64,000 nucleotides of DNA from Microthyrium microscopicum. Taxonomy: Eukaryota > Ascomycota > Dothideomycetes > Microthyriales > Microthyriaceae. A model generated the notes under the pieces. It was given only the letters and a program-made list of their open reading frames with translations. It made no database searches and was not told the DNA's origin. Below are positions 36,459 to 47,800 of this stretch, piece after piece. Location: positions 2,065,481 through 2,129,480 of the forward strand of contig MU004232.1 of assembly GCA_010405405.1 (NCBI GenBank), in the 5' to 3' direction. Position 1 is the first letter of the stretch, and every line of letters starts with the position of its first letter. Both the position numbers and the translations under genes were made by a program.

Positions 36459-37820
36459 TCACCTACGTTTCTGTAAGTAATAAGCCATTGAGCCTGCCAC
36501 AACTCCGGCCGATAGAAATCGTGTAGCAGCGACCACCAGCGCAGCTCTTTGGATAATTTTGAAGTAGGCCGGTAACCACGCTATCTGAAGATGGCCACGG
36601 CGTCCTCTCACTTCAGATCTGATTCTGCCAAAGTACCGTTCTTCACCATCTAACTGGACCATCATCTGATCTGCGTCGGGCGTAGGCACCTTTTTCGCAA
36701 GCATGCTTTGCTGCAACTCGATATCTTTGGTCTTTCGATAGTTGTATGACAGTATCCAAAGGCAAAATCGCATGTCTAATGCAGTCCAAGATGGATATAT
36801 CCATGTTTGCATTATGTCAAAGGGCGGTATCATGTCGATGAAATCACCAACAACGCCAAGAGTGAGTCCCCAAAGAAGGAGCGTTGCGCCAGTGTCGTCA
36901 ACGCTCTGAAGGCTTCTTCGAGCCGATGTAAGTGGTATAGTGAGATTTGAACCCAATGCTTCGAGAGGTTGGAGTCTCTCTGAGTATTCCTCGGTTTCTG
37001 TCGCAAATTTGGATTCGGACGGGTATAGCCGTATAGCGGCAAACATCATATCACCGGTGATGAATCGATGGAAAAGTTTCTTCATGCCGAAATCTTGCTT
37101 AGACGTCCTTGATGAGGCATCTTGTAGCCAATATGAGCGAAACTTGGGGTTCAATAGAGATCGCATCGGAACCCAGTGGGCAGACGCGACTTCAGTGGGC
37201 TGTAAGCGTAACGACGGTATTGGTTTCGTGAGTACAAATATGTATGGACAGAAAGTCAAAAGACTGTTCAGATTGTCAGGTCAAGATCATGTCACGGCGG
37301 CGTCTGGGGTGGGATCATACGGAACCTCTCCCCAACTAGATGTTATAACGCTCTGAGTCAAGTTTCCGGCTGGTATAGCGTATCCGCTCTCCTCGCGTAG
37401 GTCAATACCGACTTCTTCCCAAGCTTCTCTCACGGCCGCTGCGAAATCGTCTGCGTCCTCAGGATCTCGTCTTCCACCCGGAAAGGCAATATGGCCGGTC
37501 CATTTATCATTCTTGTTTGCCGCGCGCTTTATGAATAGGATCTCCGGATCACCATGCTCAACCCAATCTTGTGAAAAGAAGGCATTAAGCCGGTCTTCGG
37601 TAGATAGAAATTGAGATTCTTCTGGGAGTTCGGAATATGTAGGATAATGTGAGTAATGAGGTTGTATGCGTATGATCAAAGCGACTGAAGCTCGTCTTGG
37701 AACGTCTGAGGGGCTCGGATTTACAGGATAGGGATGTGTATGAAGGTCTAGTAGAAGCTGGTGAATGTAAGGTATGAGTTTAGAGGCGAACATCTGTTGG
37801 GGAATCGTTCTTCGAGGCAT
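36459..37820 (-). CDS. Nudix hydrolase with a C-terminal membrane region
   Basis: Two exons (37820..37321, 37263..36459) give 434 residues. The Nudix box is present at about residues 114-140: GGRRDPEDADDFAAAVREAW with EEVGI following, matching G-x5-E-x7-R-E-x-x-E-E-x-G. The preceding GHIAFPGG resembles the CoA pyrophosphatase subgroup (NUDT7/8, Pcd1), which hydrolyses nucleoside-diphosphate-linked substrates; the substrate here is inferred. Past the Nudix fold there are about 230 further residues with two hydrophobic stretches (TLLLWGLTLGVVGDFI and ALVVAATRFLSAGVVAGSMA), so the protein may be membrane-anchored. The splice joint reads GEVP|LLTFCPYIFVL with a CTGAC branch site 14 nt before the AG, which supports one gene rather than two. 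Confidence 0.82.
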
Positions 37821-38294
37821 GATGAGCTATGATACAGGTGGAAGGGCGAGTATCCAAGATATGTTCGTAGCGCTTCAGTTCTCCATGCTTCGAATTTTCG
37901 ATTTGTGTTCCAAATGGTAGGTAATTGTGAAGCTTGAGTCAGTTGAATCAAAACTTCAATGAACATACAAGCCTCGGCGATATATTTAGAGTCGTCGGTC
38001 CGATGGGCGCAAGGCAGGAGCCGCATCTTATCTTGAGCAAGGGTTATCTCCGCATCTTATCGTATTCCCTGTTCTTGCACGAGGTGTGCGCGAAGTGCGA
38101 CATCTCATTGGATCACTGCTTCCAAAGCTTTCAATGAATTTGAGCTTGCTCTCCCCGCCTCCACTCTTCTCCTCCGCCCAGAGTTTGCTTGCTCCCGGTC
38201 ACACTACCAATACTGTATACATACCATCCTGTGCTCCTTGAGACATTGGCTTGATCTTTACTTACTGTGAGGTCAATTGGGCTTTGCTGCAGTC
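37821..38294. promoter_or_regulatory. Divergent promoter of the Nudix and VTC genes
   Basis: About 0.47 kb between divergent starts. CT-rich runs at 38140-38180 precede the VTC ATG. No CACGTG (phosphate-response box) was seen here. Confidence 0.4.
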
Positions 38295-40734
38295 ATGAGG
38301 TTCGGTAAACAGCTCAATGTCACCATCTATTCTCCCTGGAAGGATCAGTACATCGATTATGCCAAACTAAAGAAGCTACTTCGAGAGTCCAGCTCCACTC
38401 CAGATTCACCCACCCATCATGACGAGGAAGACCAATGGACCGAGGAAGATGAGAGTGCATTTGTTGAAGAGCTCATCAATGTTCAATTGGAAAAGGTTGC
38501 CACCTTTCAAGGCTCCACCTTTCAACGCCTACGCGACGAGACTGCCGACATCGAAAAGCGTCTAGCACCACTTGGTGTCAAGGCTGCAGAAGACGGAGGT
38601 TCTAGTAGCAAGAAGATTTCAGATGAGGATCGGAAATCGACATTGAATGATGCCTTGGGCAAGTTGGATACGATTACCAAAGAGACCAATGAGCTCGCCA
38701 AGTACAGTCGCATCAACTATACCGGCTTCCTTAAAGCGGCCAAGAAACATGATCGCAAGCGAGGGCAGGCATACCGCGTTGGACCTCTCCTCAGAGTACG
38801 CCTTTCCGCTTTGCCATTCAACACCGAAGATTACTCGCCTCTACTCTATCGTCTGTCTGCCATGTACTCTTTTGTTCGCCAGAGTCTAGACGGAAAGGAT
38901 GGTTCTGGTTTGACATTTGAGGAAACCACATCTGCTGATTCCTACACAGCCTACAAATGTAAGAACCAATCCATGCTCCAGGGGCAATGCTAACTCCGTT
39001 AGTCTGGGTCCATCCCGAGAATATGCTAGAAGTCAAGACTATTATTCTTCGAAGACTACCCGTTCTCGTATACAATCCTCAAACCTCAAAGATCGCCGAC
39101 GGTACACAGCAAGACCCAACGGTCACATCCCTCTATTTTGATGACAAGAAATTCTCTCTATACTCCGAAAAGGTGGACCATCAAGGAGAAGCCTCTTCAC
39201 TCCGACTTCGATGGTACGGGGAACTCGATGATCAAACCGAGATCCTTATTGAAAAGAAAGTTATAAAAGACGGAGGCGAAAGTGAAGAACAAAGATTTCC
39301 AATCAAGCCCAAATATGTCACACCCTTCATAACAGGAGATTACAAAATGGAAAAGGCTATCACCAAACTTGAAGATAGAGCTGGCAAAGATTCCAACCAG
39401 GCAATACAGCTCCGCGATGCTGTGAGCGGCATCAAAAAGTTCATCACCGATACCAAAGTCGAGCCAATGATTCGCGCCAATTATACCCGCACTGCTTTCG
39501 AGATCCCTGGCGATGATCGTGTGCGGATTTCTCTTGATACCAACCTTGCCTTCATACGAGAAGATGCTTTAGATCCAGATCGCCCTTGCAGAGAGGCTGG
39601 TGACTGGCATCGCTCCGATATTGATAGTACGCATATGGAGTACCCATTTAACACCATTGGCAGAGGCGAAGTCAATCGATTTCCTTTTGCACTTTTGGAG
39701 ATCAAGATACGCGGAAATAAGAATTACGAATGGGTAGAGGATTTGATGAATTCTCATCTCGTGAAAGAAGTTACTCGATTCTCCAAGTTTGTTCACGGCA
39801 CTTCAATTCTCTTTGAGGATTACGTCAACGCATTTCCGTTCTGGCTAAGCATCATTGATACTGATATCCGGACCGATCCAGTAAAGGCCTTCCAAGAGGA
39901 GAAGGAACGCAAGGCGCAACTAGTTGCTGAAGAACAAGTCATAGGAAGTCTATTTGGTTCGAAAGCAAGCCCAATTCACCGAGGTTCCCTAAGAACTGGC
40001 GGTTTGACAATGTCTCCTGTTGGCTCCCCTGCCAACTCTCAGCCATCAGAGTTCCGTAGAGCCACGGTGGATATGACCCGAACCGACGCACAATCCAAAG
40101 GCAAAGGCCCTGCCATTGTTGACGACTCCGATGATGAGGATGATGTCCCTACCACAAACCCTGAAGCATCCGGAGGTCTTCGCAACCTTTTCCCATCCTT
40201 CTCAACCTCAAAGTTCGCCCAACGCCATCGTCCATTACCACCAGGTGTTACAAAACCAACCTACTGGCTCAAGGATCAGGGTCCGCTTCGAGTGGAGGCA
40301 AAGGTGTGGCTCGCAAACCAACGTACATTCATTAAGTGGCAACATGTTACTGTGTTGCTTGCCTCCTTGTCTCTCGGGTTGTACAATGCTGCAGGAAAAG
40401 ATAACTATATTGCCCGCGCGCTGGCAGTGGTTTATACCGGTTTTGCTATCTTTGCAGGTGCTTGGGGATATGGCGTCTATATGTGGCGGGCTGGTCTGAT
40501 CCGCAAGAGAAGTGCAACAGATTTTGACAACCGACTTGGTCCGATTGTTGTATGTGGTGGATTAGCGGTGGCTCTAGTGCTTAATTTTGTCTTCAAGGTT
40601 TGTCGGCTCCTCCGTCTCAACAAGATTTCTACTGACATATCATGTAGCTTCAAGTCGCATTTGCAGCGCGCGATAATGCTACGACACCATACATTAATGA
40701 CTCTTTGGTAATCCCACATGGAGGAGAATTTTAG
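38295..40734 (+). CDS. SPX-VTC-DUF202 subunit of the vacuolar transporter chaperone (Vtc2/3-like)
   Basis: Three exons (38295..38958, 39003..40597, 40648..40734) give 781 residues. The N-terminal SPX domain (MRFGKQLNVTIYSPWKDQYI...YAKLKKLL to KKHDRKRGQAYRV, about residues 1-170) senses inositol pyrophosphates. The central VTC domain (about 220-510; FWVHPENMLEVKT, SLYFDD, RLRWYGE, EKKV, RTAFEIPGDDRVRISLDT, LLEIKI) is the polyphosphate polymerase fold. Three C-terminal membrane helices (about 640-750) form the DUF202 region. The VTC complex makes polyphosphate and moves it into the vacuole. The N-terminus PWKDQYIDYAKLKKLL resembles yeast Vtc2/Vtc3 more than Vtc4, so an accessory rather than catalytic subunit is likely, but this is inference. 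The last exon was found by splicing and ends PYINDSLVIPHGGEF. Confidence 0.85.
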
Positions 40735-41129
40735 GAAGCCGGCGTGACGCATTCATACTTGTATATACTTATATATAAACTTAGGACATGAGGCAAGCAC
40801 AGATTGACCCGTTAGCATAGTGGATATCCTTTTTGAGATTGGACGCATTGTTGCATTATCAACAAAATGACAAGATGGAATGGAACACTCCTCACGATGG
40901 GTGAGCGCCTAATCAAGTTTCTCTATCAAAGGTCCATAGCAGTTTTTGATTCGCTGTTCTAACGTTCAAGTAATATGGAAGTGAAGATTTTACACACTCA
41001 AAATAAATGGTAGGAAACTAGAAACTATTCAAGCTGCTCATGATGCTAATAACTCTGGAAAGGAAGATGCACCTTATGCTGATATGTCCCCAAACGCCTT
41101 GCAATGCTTGTATGTTCTGTAATGCCGGC
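40735..41129. other. Convergent gap between the VTC and S41 peptidase genes
   Basis: About 0.4 kb, no gene seen; presumed 3' UTRs of both neighbours. Confidence 0.4.
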
Positions 41130-43543
41130 CTAAGGAATAGCTAGACCAGCTGCGCGCCTATCCAAGACCGAATCATGAGCAACGTTGAGACTCTTCTCAA
41201 GACCAGCAATGTGCGACGCTGCAAGCTGTGGAACGCTCACAGTCGGTGCCTTCTTATCGGTCGCGCTCTCAGATGGAGCCTTTCCAAGCTTCTTCTTCGC
41301 CTGGCCGTTTCCATTCTTGAAGCCACCAGCAACACAGTCTCTCTTGCCAAAGAACTTGGCATCCGCTGCAGCCTTCCACATCGCTGTAATATCCATCGTC
41401 ATCTCCGCCGTATAGTACAATCGGCAGTCGGCTGGCTCAACGATGAACTGCAACGGTGTGCCAGAATCGTCTCCTTGCCTTAGACCGTCACGCATGTTCA
41501 GCACTGGTCCGCCATTCATTCGATGATATGGCAAGAAACTGTTGAACGTGCTCATCTCTGTGCCGCGCCATGAAGTCTTGAGCGAGGCATCGGCTGCTTG
41601 GTAGAAGTTCATCACGTACTCCATGATGCCGAGCCAGGACCAGTCGTTTGTGCCCTTGGTTCCGCCGACGGCTTGTATGATGTCTTTGTTGAGACGGCCG
41701 CCCATGGCAATGGTTTCGACTTTTCCTTGCTGCCGCATGAGCTCGCTGAAGATCGTGCACGTCGAGGCGCAGTAGCCGTCGTATACTAGGACCATATCCT
41801 CAGCAGTAAATGGAAGGTCGAGAGACGGGAGTGGGTTGGGTCCGTATTTGGTCATTGAAGCTAGACCGCTGTACTCGTTGCCGAGGGGGTCGTTGAGATT
41901 CCATCGTTGCGTGGTCGTAAAGGAGTCTCCGTGGACAGCATGTGGTCCGTATTTTTCCTCCCAGCTGTTGAATGGCTTGTTGTCGATATTGAAGTCGGAG
42001 CGGTAGTTCATGGGGCTCGAGATCCAGTCATCGACGTTGGCGCTATAATTACCGGTGCGCGTGGTGTTGGAGACTAGTTTGCTAACGAGCTTGCCCATCT
42101 CGTCCCATGTTTGATGGGCGCGGAAACGTTGGCCGCCAAATGGTTCGATGGAGGGGAACAATTGCGCAAAGATCTCATAACCAAGCCAGATTGTTCCGCC
42201 GCCATTGGCACTTACGTCGATGACTAGCTTTTTCTTGCCGGCTGCTTTGGCTTTGGATAGGAAAGTGCGAGCAACATCTTGGAATTCCTGTTGGCCAGAG
42301 TCGCCAATGAAGCTGGGAATAGAAAGCACCGCGATATCCTCGTAACCTGGACCGTCAAGGAAGAAGCCACCGAGCTCGTTAGACTTCATGCGCGCGACTG
42401 GAGTTGGATAGCCCGGTGCTGGAATGGCTGTGTCATCTTTTGCGACCGCTGGTGTCTGTGGAAAACGTGGATCGGTCTCGACATTGAATTCTGCTGGAAT
42501 TGCCTCGAGGTCGACCTTCATATCTACGTTTTGTCTGATGAACTTGTCGTAGACTGCTTGTCCGGATGTTAGTCCGGCAAAATCCTTCTTAACATTGGCC
42601 TGATTGCTGAAAGTAAGGACGGTGCCATTTTCAAACTTGATTGTTGTTGATGGTTCAGGATACACAACAGAACCTCTTCCTGCGCCAGAGAAAACTCCAG
42701 CTCCAAGTCCATTAGGGCCAAGAGCTATTTGTGGCAAAGAGTAGAAGAGTGTGCTGAAGTTGTCAGTATGGTTCTGCCGAATAGCAACAAATACTGACTT
42801 GAATAGAGCATCTCGGTCCTGAAGACTTCCGATCGTGCTAAGCTTGAGAAGATACTCCTCAACAGCGTAGTTGTCAATCTCGTCTACAGCAGAAGGCTCA
42901 AAAGAGCTGTCTTTGGCAGCAGCCAATACATCGGAATACACGAAAATATCCGGAACTTCCGTACCATCTTCAGAGACTGAAACTAAAGCAACGCCTCTAG
43001 TCCATGAGAAGAATTCTCTCACAATCTCTGGAGCGAAGTACAAATGACCCTCGTGAGCTGACTGTAGCAAAGTATACAGTTCTAAGGCAAACTTGAAGAT
43101 ATTAGCTGCAGTCTTCGAAACGAACTGTTTGTACAGACCTCATATTCTCCCTTGTATTCACCAGACCTGACCTTACTGGCGATATTGTCCAGTCCACCCA
43201 CCAAATCGACGGATCCAAACAACTTTTGAGCATATTCGGCCGGTGGGTCCTTAAGGAAGGCTACAGTGGTCTGGAAGCTCATGTAAGGCTTGATACTCTC
43301 GACCAAATCTAATGCACCAGTCGAGTTTATTGGAATCGAATGTAGACAATCCCAAGCAAGTTGAGCGGGTACTAATCCTTTGGAGGTAGGAAGACTTGGA
43401 TTCGGCGTCAATGCCGCTGGTATCTGGGCACATGGTGATTGGCCATTGCCATCAGGCTGCGGAAGAGGTGAAGCGAAAGAGAAGGGTAAACAGATGAGAA
43501 GGTTAAAGAGCGAGGATATACTGGGTTTCCTAGAAAGACACAT
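41130..43543 (-). CDS. Secreted S41-family peptidase (CPAF-like)
   Basis: Two exons (43543..43139, 43091..41130) give 788 residues. A signal peptide is visible (SSLFNLLICLPFSFASP). An N-terminal helical region (DCLHSIPINSTGALDLVESI) leads to a tail-specific-protease/crotonase fold: DIAVLSIPSFIGD, LVIDVSANGGGTIWLGYEIF, and the nucleophile region LVYDGYCASTCTIFSELM, where Ser in CAST is the probable catalytic residue of family S41. This layout occurs in the large secreted CPAF-like peptidases of filamentous fungi. No PDZ domain was recognised. It is probably extracellular; the substrate is unknown. Confidence 0.82.
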
Positions 43544-44870
43544 AATGTCGATTGCTTCTTGATCCAGGTGGATAACTAGAACTCATATGAAGTCGTACAT
43601 CTTGTTCAAGGCGACCTTCGCCGAGATCTTATATGCAGCTCAACGCTCGCGAGCCTCGCCGCCCGAATGTCCTGCATCTTTGACCGCTTCCAAGGGCCAA
43701 GCGACTGCAAGGGACGCTGCGGTATCTCAAATGTCCTAGTTAAGCAAGAGAAAGCATTGCCACTATTGAGTGATGAATACTACATGCTAAAAGTATGCAA
43801 ACCTCTTTCCCAAAAAGTTCATCATAACTCCCGTGCCATACGCAGCGGCTATCACCAGGACGGAAGCCAAGGTGTATGTTGATCTTCAGGGGTGTTCACC
43901 AGGGTTCCATTGGACGTGTTCCTGAGTTGAACACCCTGACTCGATCCTTTGGGATAGTTTCTCTTGCCAAGTTCGAACAACATGCCGTGTGGGATGTGAA
44001 GCTGCGGCGATATCCCGCGGTTGGCCGCCAAAGTGGTTGCTTGGCTAGCACTCATCTTATTTCAACCACTAAATGGACTTCGAGTCTGCCGATAGTTGTA
44101 TCGCGTTTGACAAGGCGAAGAACTTGAAAACGTTGCTGCTTTTGAAAGTCGAATGTATTCACGTTCAACTTCTTTGAATCACGTTCACTGAATGTCCTTT
44201 CCTCCAACAGGTATTTTATTTAACACAAGGCCTTCTCGAGCGAAGCGATGGGATTGAACATGCTACATAGCTTCCCGATTGGGCTGAAATTTTAATATAA
44301 ATGATGTTCCTTTTGGATCGACACATGGAGTCGCCCCAGATCTTGGTACTCCACATGTGGAAGCACTGGTTCTTCTTGGGCGACACCCTTGTCAACATAA
44401 AAATAACGGAATTTGAAGATAAGGAAAATTGAAAGTGGTGGTACGGCCTAAAGAAGGTATGGAGAATGCCAATAAGGCTGTCGTGTCACCATGTACACAT
44501 CGTAGTTCAGCATAATCCAAGCCATGTCAGCAGGTGGACGAAATGAACGTCGATATCTCATCAAGTACGATGGTCACCATCGCGCTTTGTATCTAGTAAC
44601 GGCTGGAAGCTCCACCACGGTAAATAGCCTCTACATTCACGATGTCTACAAGGAGAATGGAGGTAAAACAACTTGGCCATGAAATGTAGATAACAAAGAT
44701 CGTACTTCGTGGGATTACGCGATTAGCCTGTTTATTCGGTTGACAGGAAAGATACTTCGAGCTTTATATTCGTCGGATCCAATAATGTCGTATCTGACGC
44801 ATGGTCTTGAATCTCTTGATCAAATACTGCAATTATGTATGTACATGCTATTTAGAACAGGGTATATATG
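43544..44870. other. Intergenic stretch of 1.3 kb, no gene seen
   Basis: This separates the S41 peptidase start from the ABC-A transporter stop. Short frames of 60-83 codons (43667-44127) have no motif or splice context. It holds the peptidase promoter and the transporter 3' UTR. Confidence 0.4.
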
Positions 44871-47800
44871 CTACCTACGCCGAAACAAACGAGCAACTGG
44901 TAGACAAGAGAACAGCTTGCGAATTCCAGCACTGTTGCTTGCACGGGTATTATCCTCCTCCCCGATGTTGTGATTTTTGACGATTGTCAAGAAGATCTCG
45001 TCAAACGCTGATGGAGAGACTGAATAGAACTCTACACCGAGCATATCCTTGCTTTCTTCCAAGATCGAAAACAGCGAGGCCACTGATCGCTGCTCTTCTG
45101 GTGATATATCCTCAGAAGATGTGTTCGACTTTAATGGGACCAGGAATCTCATTTGTCCATGGTAAGGAAAGCCTTCTAGTTTCGATCCCGGGATTTTCTC
45201 TTCGATCCAGTGCTGGAGCTTCTCCATTTCTTCAACACTGGTGTTTGGCGCTGTCTTTTGCACCAGATGCAAGTGAAAGCCAGAGCCGTGCTTCTTTCGC
45301 AAATGATCTGTAGTGCCAATATCTAAAAGCCTTCCAGCGATAATAGCGACCCGAGTTGCAAGAGCATCTGCCTCTTCCATGCTATGAGTCGTCAAAAGAA
45401 TGGATCTGCCGGACTTGAAAGCCGAAAGGGTCTTCCACATGTTTCCTAGGGACAGTTAGAGATATCGTCACAGACATGGTGACAGGCAGCGTCAACAAGA
45501 GAACTTACGTTTTGCCAGCGGGTCCATTCCAGAAGATGGCTCATCTAATAATACAACCTCAGGATTACCGATTAGTGCCATGGCTAGACTCAACTTTCGC
45601 TTATTACCGCCGCTTAGCTTTTCAGCCATTCGATCAGCAAAGGGTTGAAGTCCAACGGATCTAATCATTTGTTCCACGATGGCATCTACACCATGACAGC
45701 CACGTATCTTGGCATAAAATGCAAGGTGCTCTCGCACAGTGAGTTTGTCTGGGTACAAGTTAGTTTCAGCCCACGAACAGAGAGCAAAGCTTCGCTGGTA
45801 AAGCTTCAAAATACAAAATATGATATTTCGATAACATTACCAGCACAAAATTAGAAGGAAGTCTACGAACCCATAGCATCAAACTGTGGACACACGCCAA
45901 GATGAAATCGAGCCAAATATTTGTCCTTGAGAACTGACACGTCCTGGACGAACAAATCGCCCTTTGAGCCAGTTGGCTTGGTTTCGCCACGAAGCATGGA
46001 TATGGTTGATGACTTTCCAGCCCCATTGGGTCCAACGAGAGCGAAAACCTCACCGCGCTGAACACCAAAACTGAGATCATCGACCGCATGCACAGCTGGA
46101 GTGCCAATGCTCTTGTATATTTTGTCGATATGTTGAACTTTGAGGCCATCAGTCGACGTCTCTACTCGCTTTTCTTCGGCAAGAACTTCAGGCTCGACGG
46201 TCCGAATATGTTCAGGGTCTCGACTAGGGAGGGAGCGTGATTTCCCGAGACCACGAAGAGAATAGCCATGATCAGACCATATTATGAAAGCAAACATAAT
46301 CAGGGACTGTATTATCAGAAAGAAAATGGGAGCTCCATAGAGTTCCCAGCTCCCAGGATTTGTGGCTTTTGCGGGTGGTTGTCCTTTGCAAAGGATCGAA
46401 AAGAGATTGAGGGCGACAAGCATGGCTTTGATGAGCTGAGTGATCGGTGATATTGATCCAATCACATAGTAAGCAATGTTCTGCGATCTCGCGACCGTTA
46501 CAGGACTAGCACGAGCTTCGAGTGTCAAATATGATGTTAAGTATATCAGAAGCATGACACTGACGAATGTTAGCGTTTTGTTGGTCAGGGGAGAATGTTT
46601 CGGATTACCATTGTCCACCCGCAGAGAAGGCGAAAGCAGCGAAGGAAGACTTAGAATATCGAGCGATGATATAGGAGAGTAGCACGGCTGCAAGTCCATA
46701 TAAGACCAGTACGAGGAAGAAGTATCCAATTCCGTACCTAGTGATGTGTTAGTAATTGCTTTCGGTTACTTGTTGCGATCATACCATGTTGAACCGGTCG
46801 CTGCAGCATAGATAACAGTCACAAAGACTGCGGATATTATGGTAACAATCCAATCAAATAAAGTGTAAGCCGCCCATAGAGGGAGTGGGCGAACTCCGTT
46901 GGAAAATTCCATTGCTTTGACTCCTCGAAGTCTCTCCTGGCAGACATATAGGGTGAAGAAAGCTGGAACAGAGCCCATTATAAGACCAAAATAGAAAGTG
47001 AACTGAAGGGTATCGGTGGTTCCGTCTGGAAATGCAATATCGAAAGTCGTGTACTGAGCTGCAATGCTTGTTCCAACAAGAACGGAGTTCAATATACTTT
47101 GCAGCAACACTCCACTGAATATCGCCAAGGAACCAATGTTCGATCTGATGTTGAATGTCGGTGGAGTGGAAGAATCCCCGAGATAGACTCCACCAGGATT
47201 GATGGAGGTGTAATTGGACTTGGTCCAGTCGTTGAACTCGCTGAACGAGTTGACAGAATGAACAAAGTTTATGACACTAGTAGTTGTTCCGCCACCTTGT
47301 CCAAAAGTTCCAGATGGAAGGATACGAGTGATGAGTCCAATGTTCTTTGCGTTCAGCGCGTTTGACGGTCCTATAAGAAGCTGTGGCGTGTTTTTAGAGC
47401 TCAAAGTTGTCGTATCTTGAGTACTAAATTGAGAGCCAAGGTCGCAACCAGGATTTCTGATCCCTTTTATTAGAATAGACAATAAGCCAGCTGCTACAAT
47501 AGGAATCAGTAGAGCCTGGAGTAGTGGGGCTGGATTCCTTTGAAACACTGTCCATCTCTTTACGAAGAGGATTTGAGCCTGTTTGAAAACTCCAACTGCC
47601 TTGCGGGACTTAGTCTCTCCAGTGACATCCTTGGCTGAAGCTGTGTAGCCTTCTTTATTGTCAGAGAGGTCAGAAGTCGGTCGAGGGGAAGCAGCGGGAC
47701 GCAGTACATGTGCCCCATCCTCTTCATATGCGGCATCTTCGTCCGCAGCCAAGTCCATAAACACATCCTCGATTGTCGGTCCGGAAATTTGGTAATTTGT

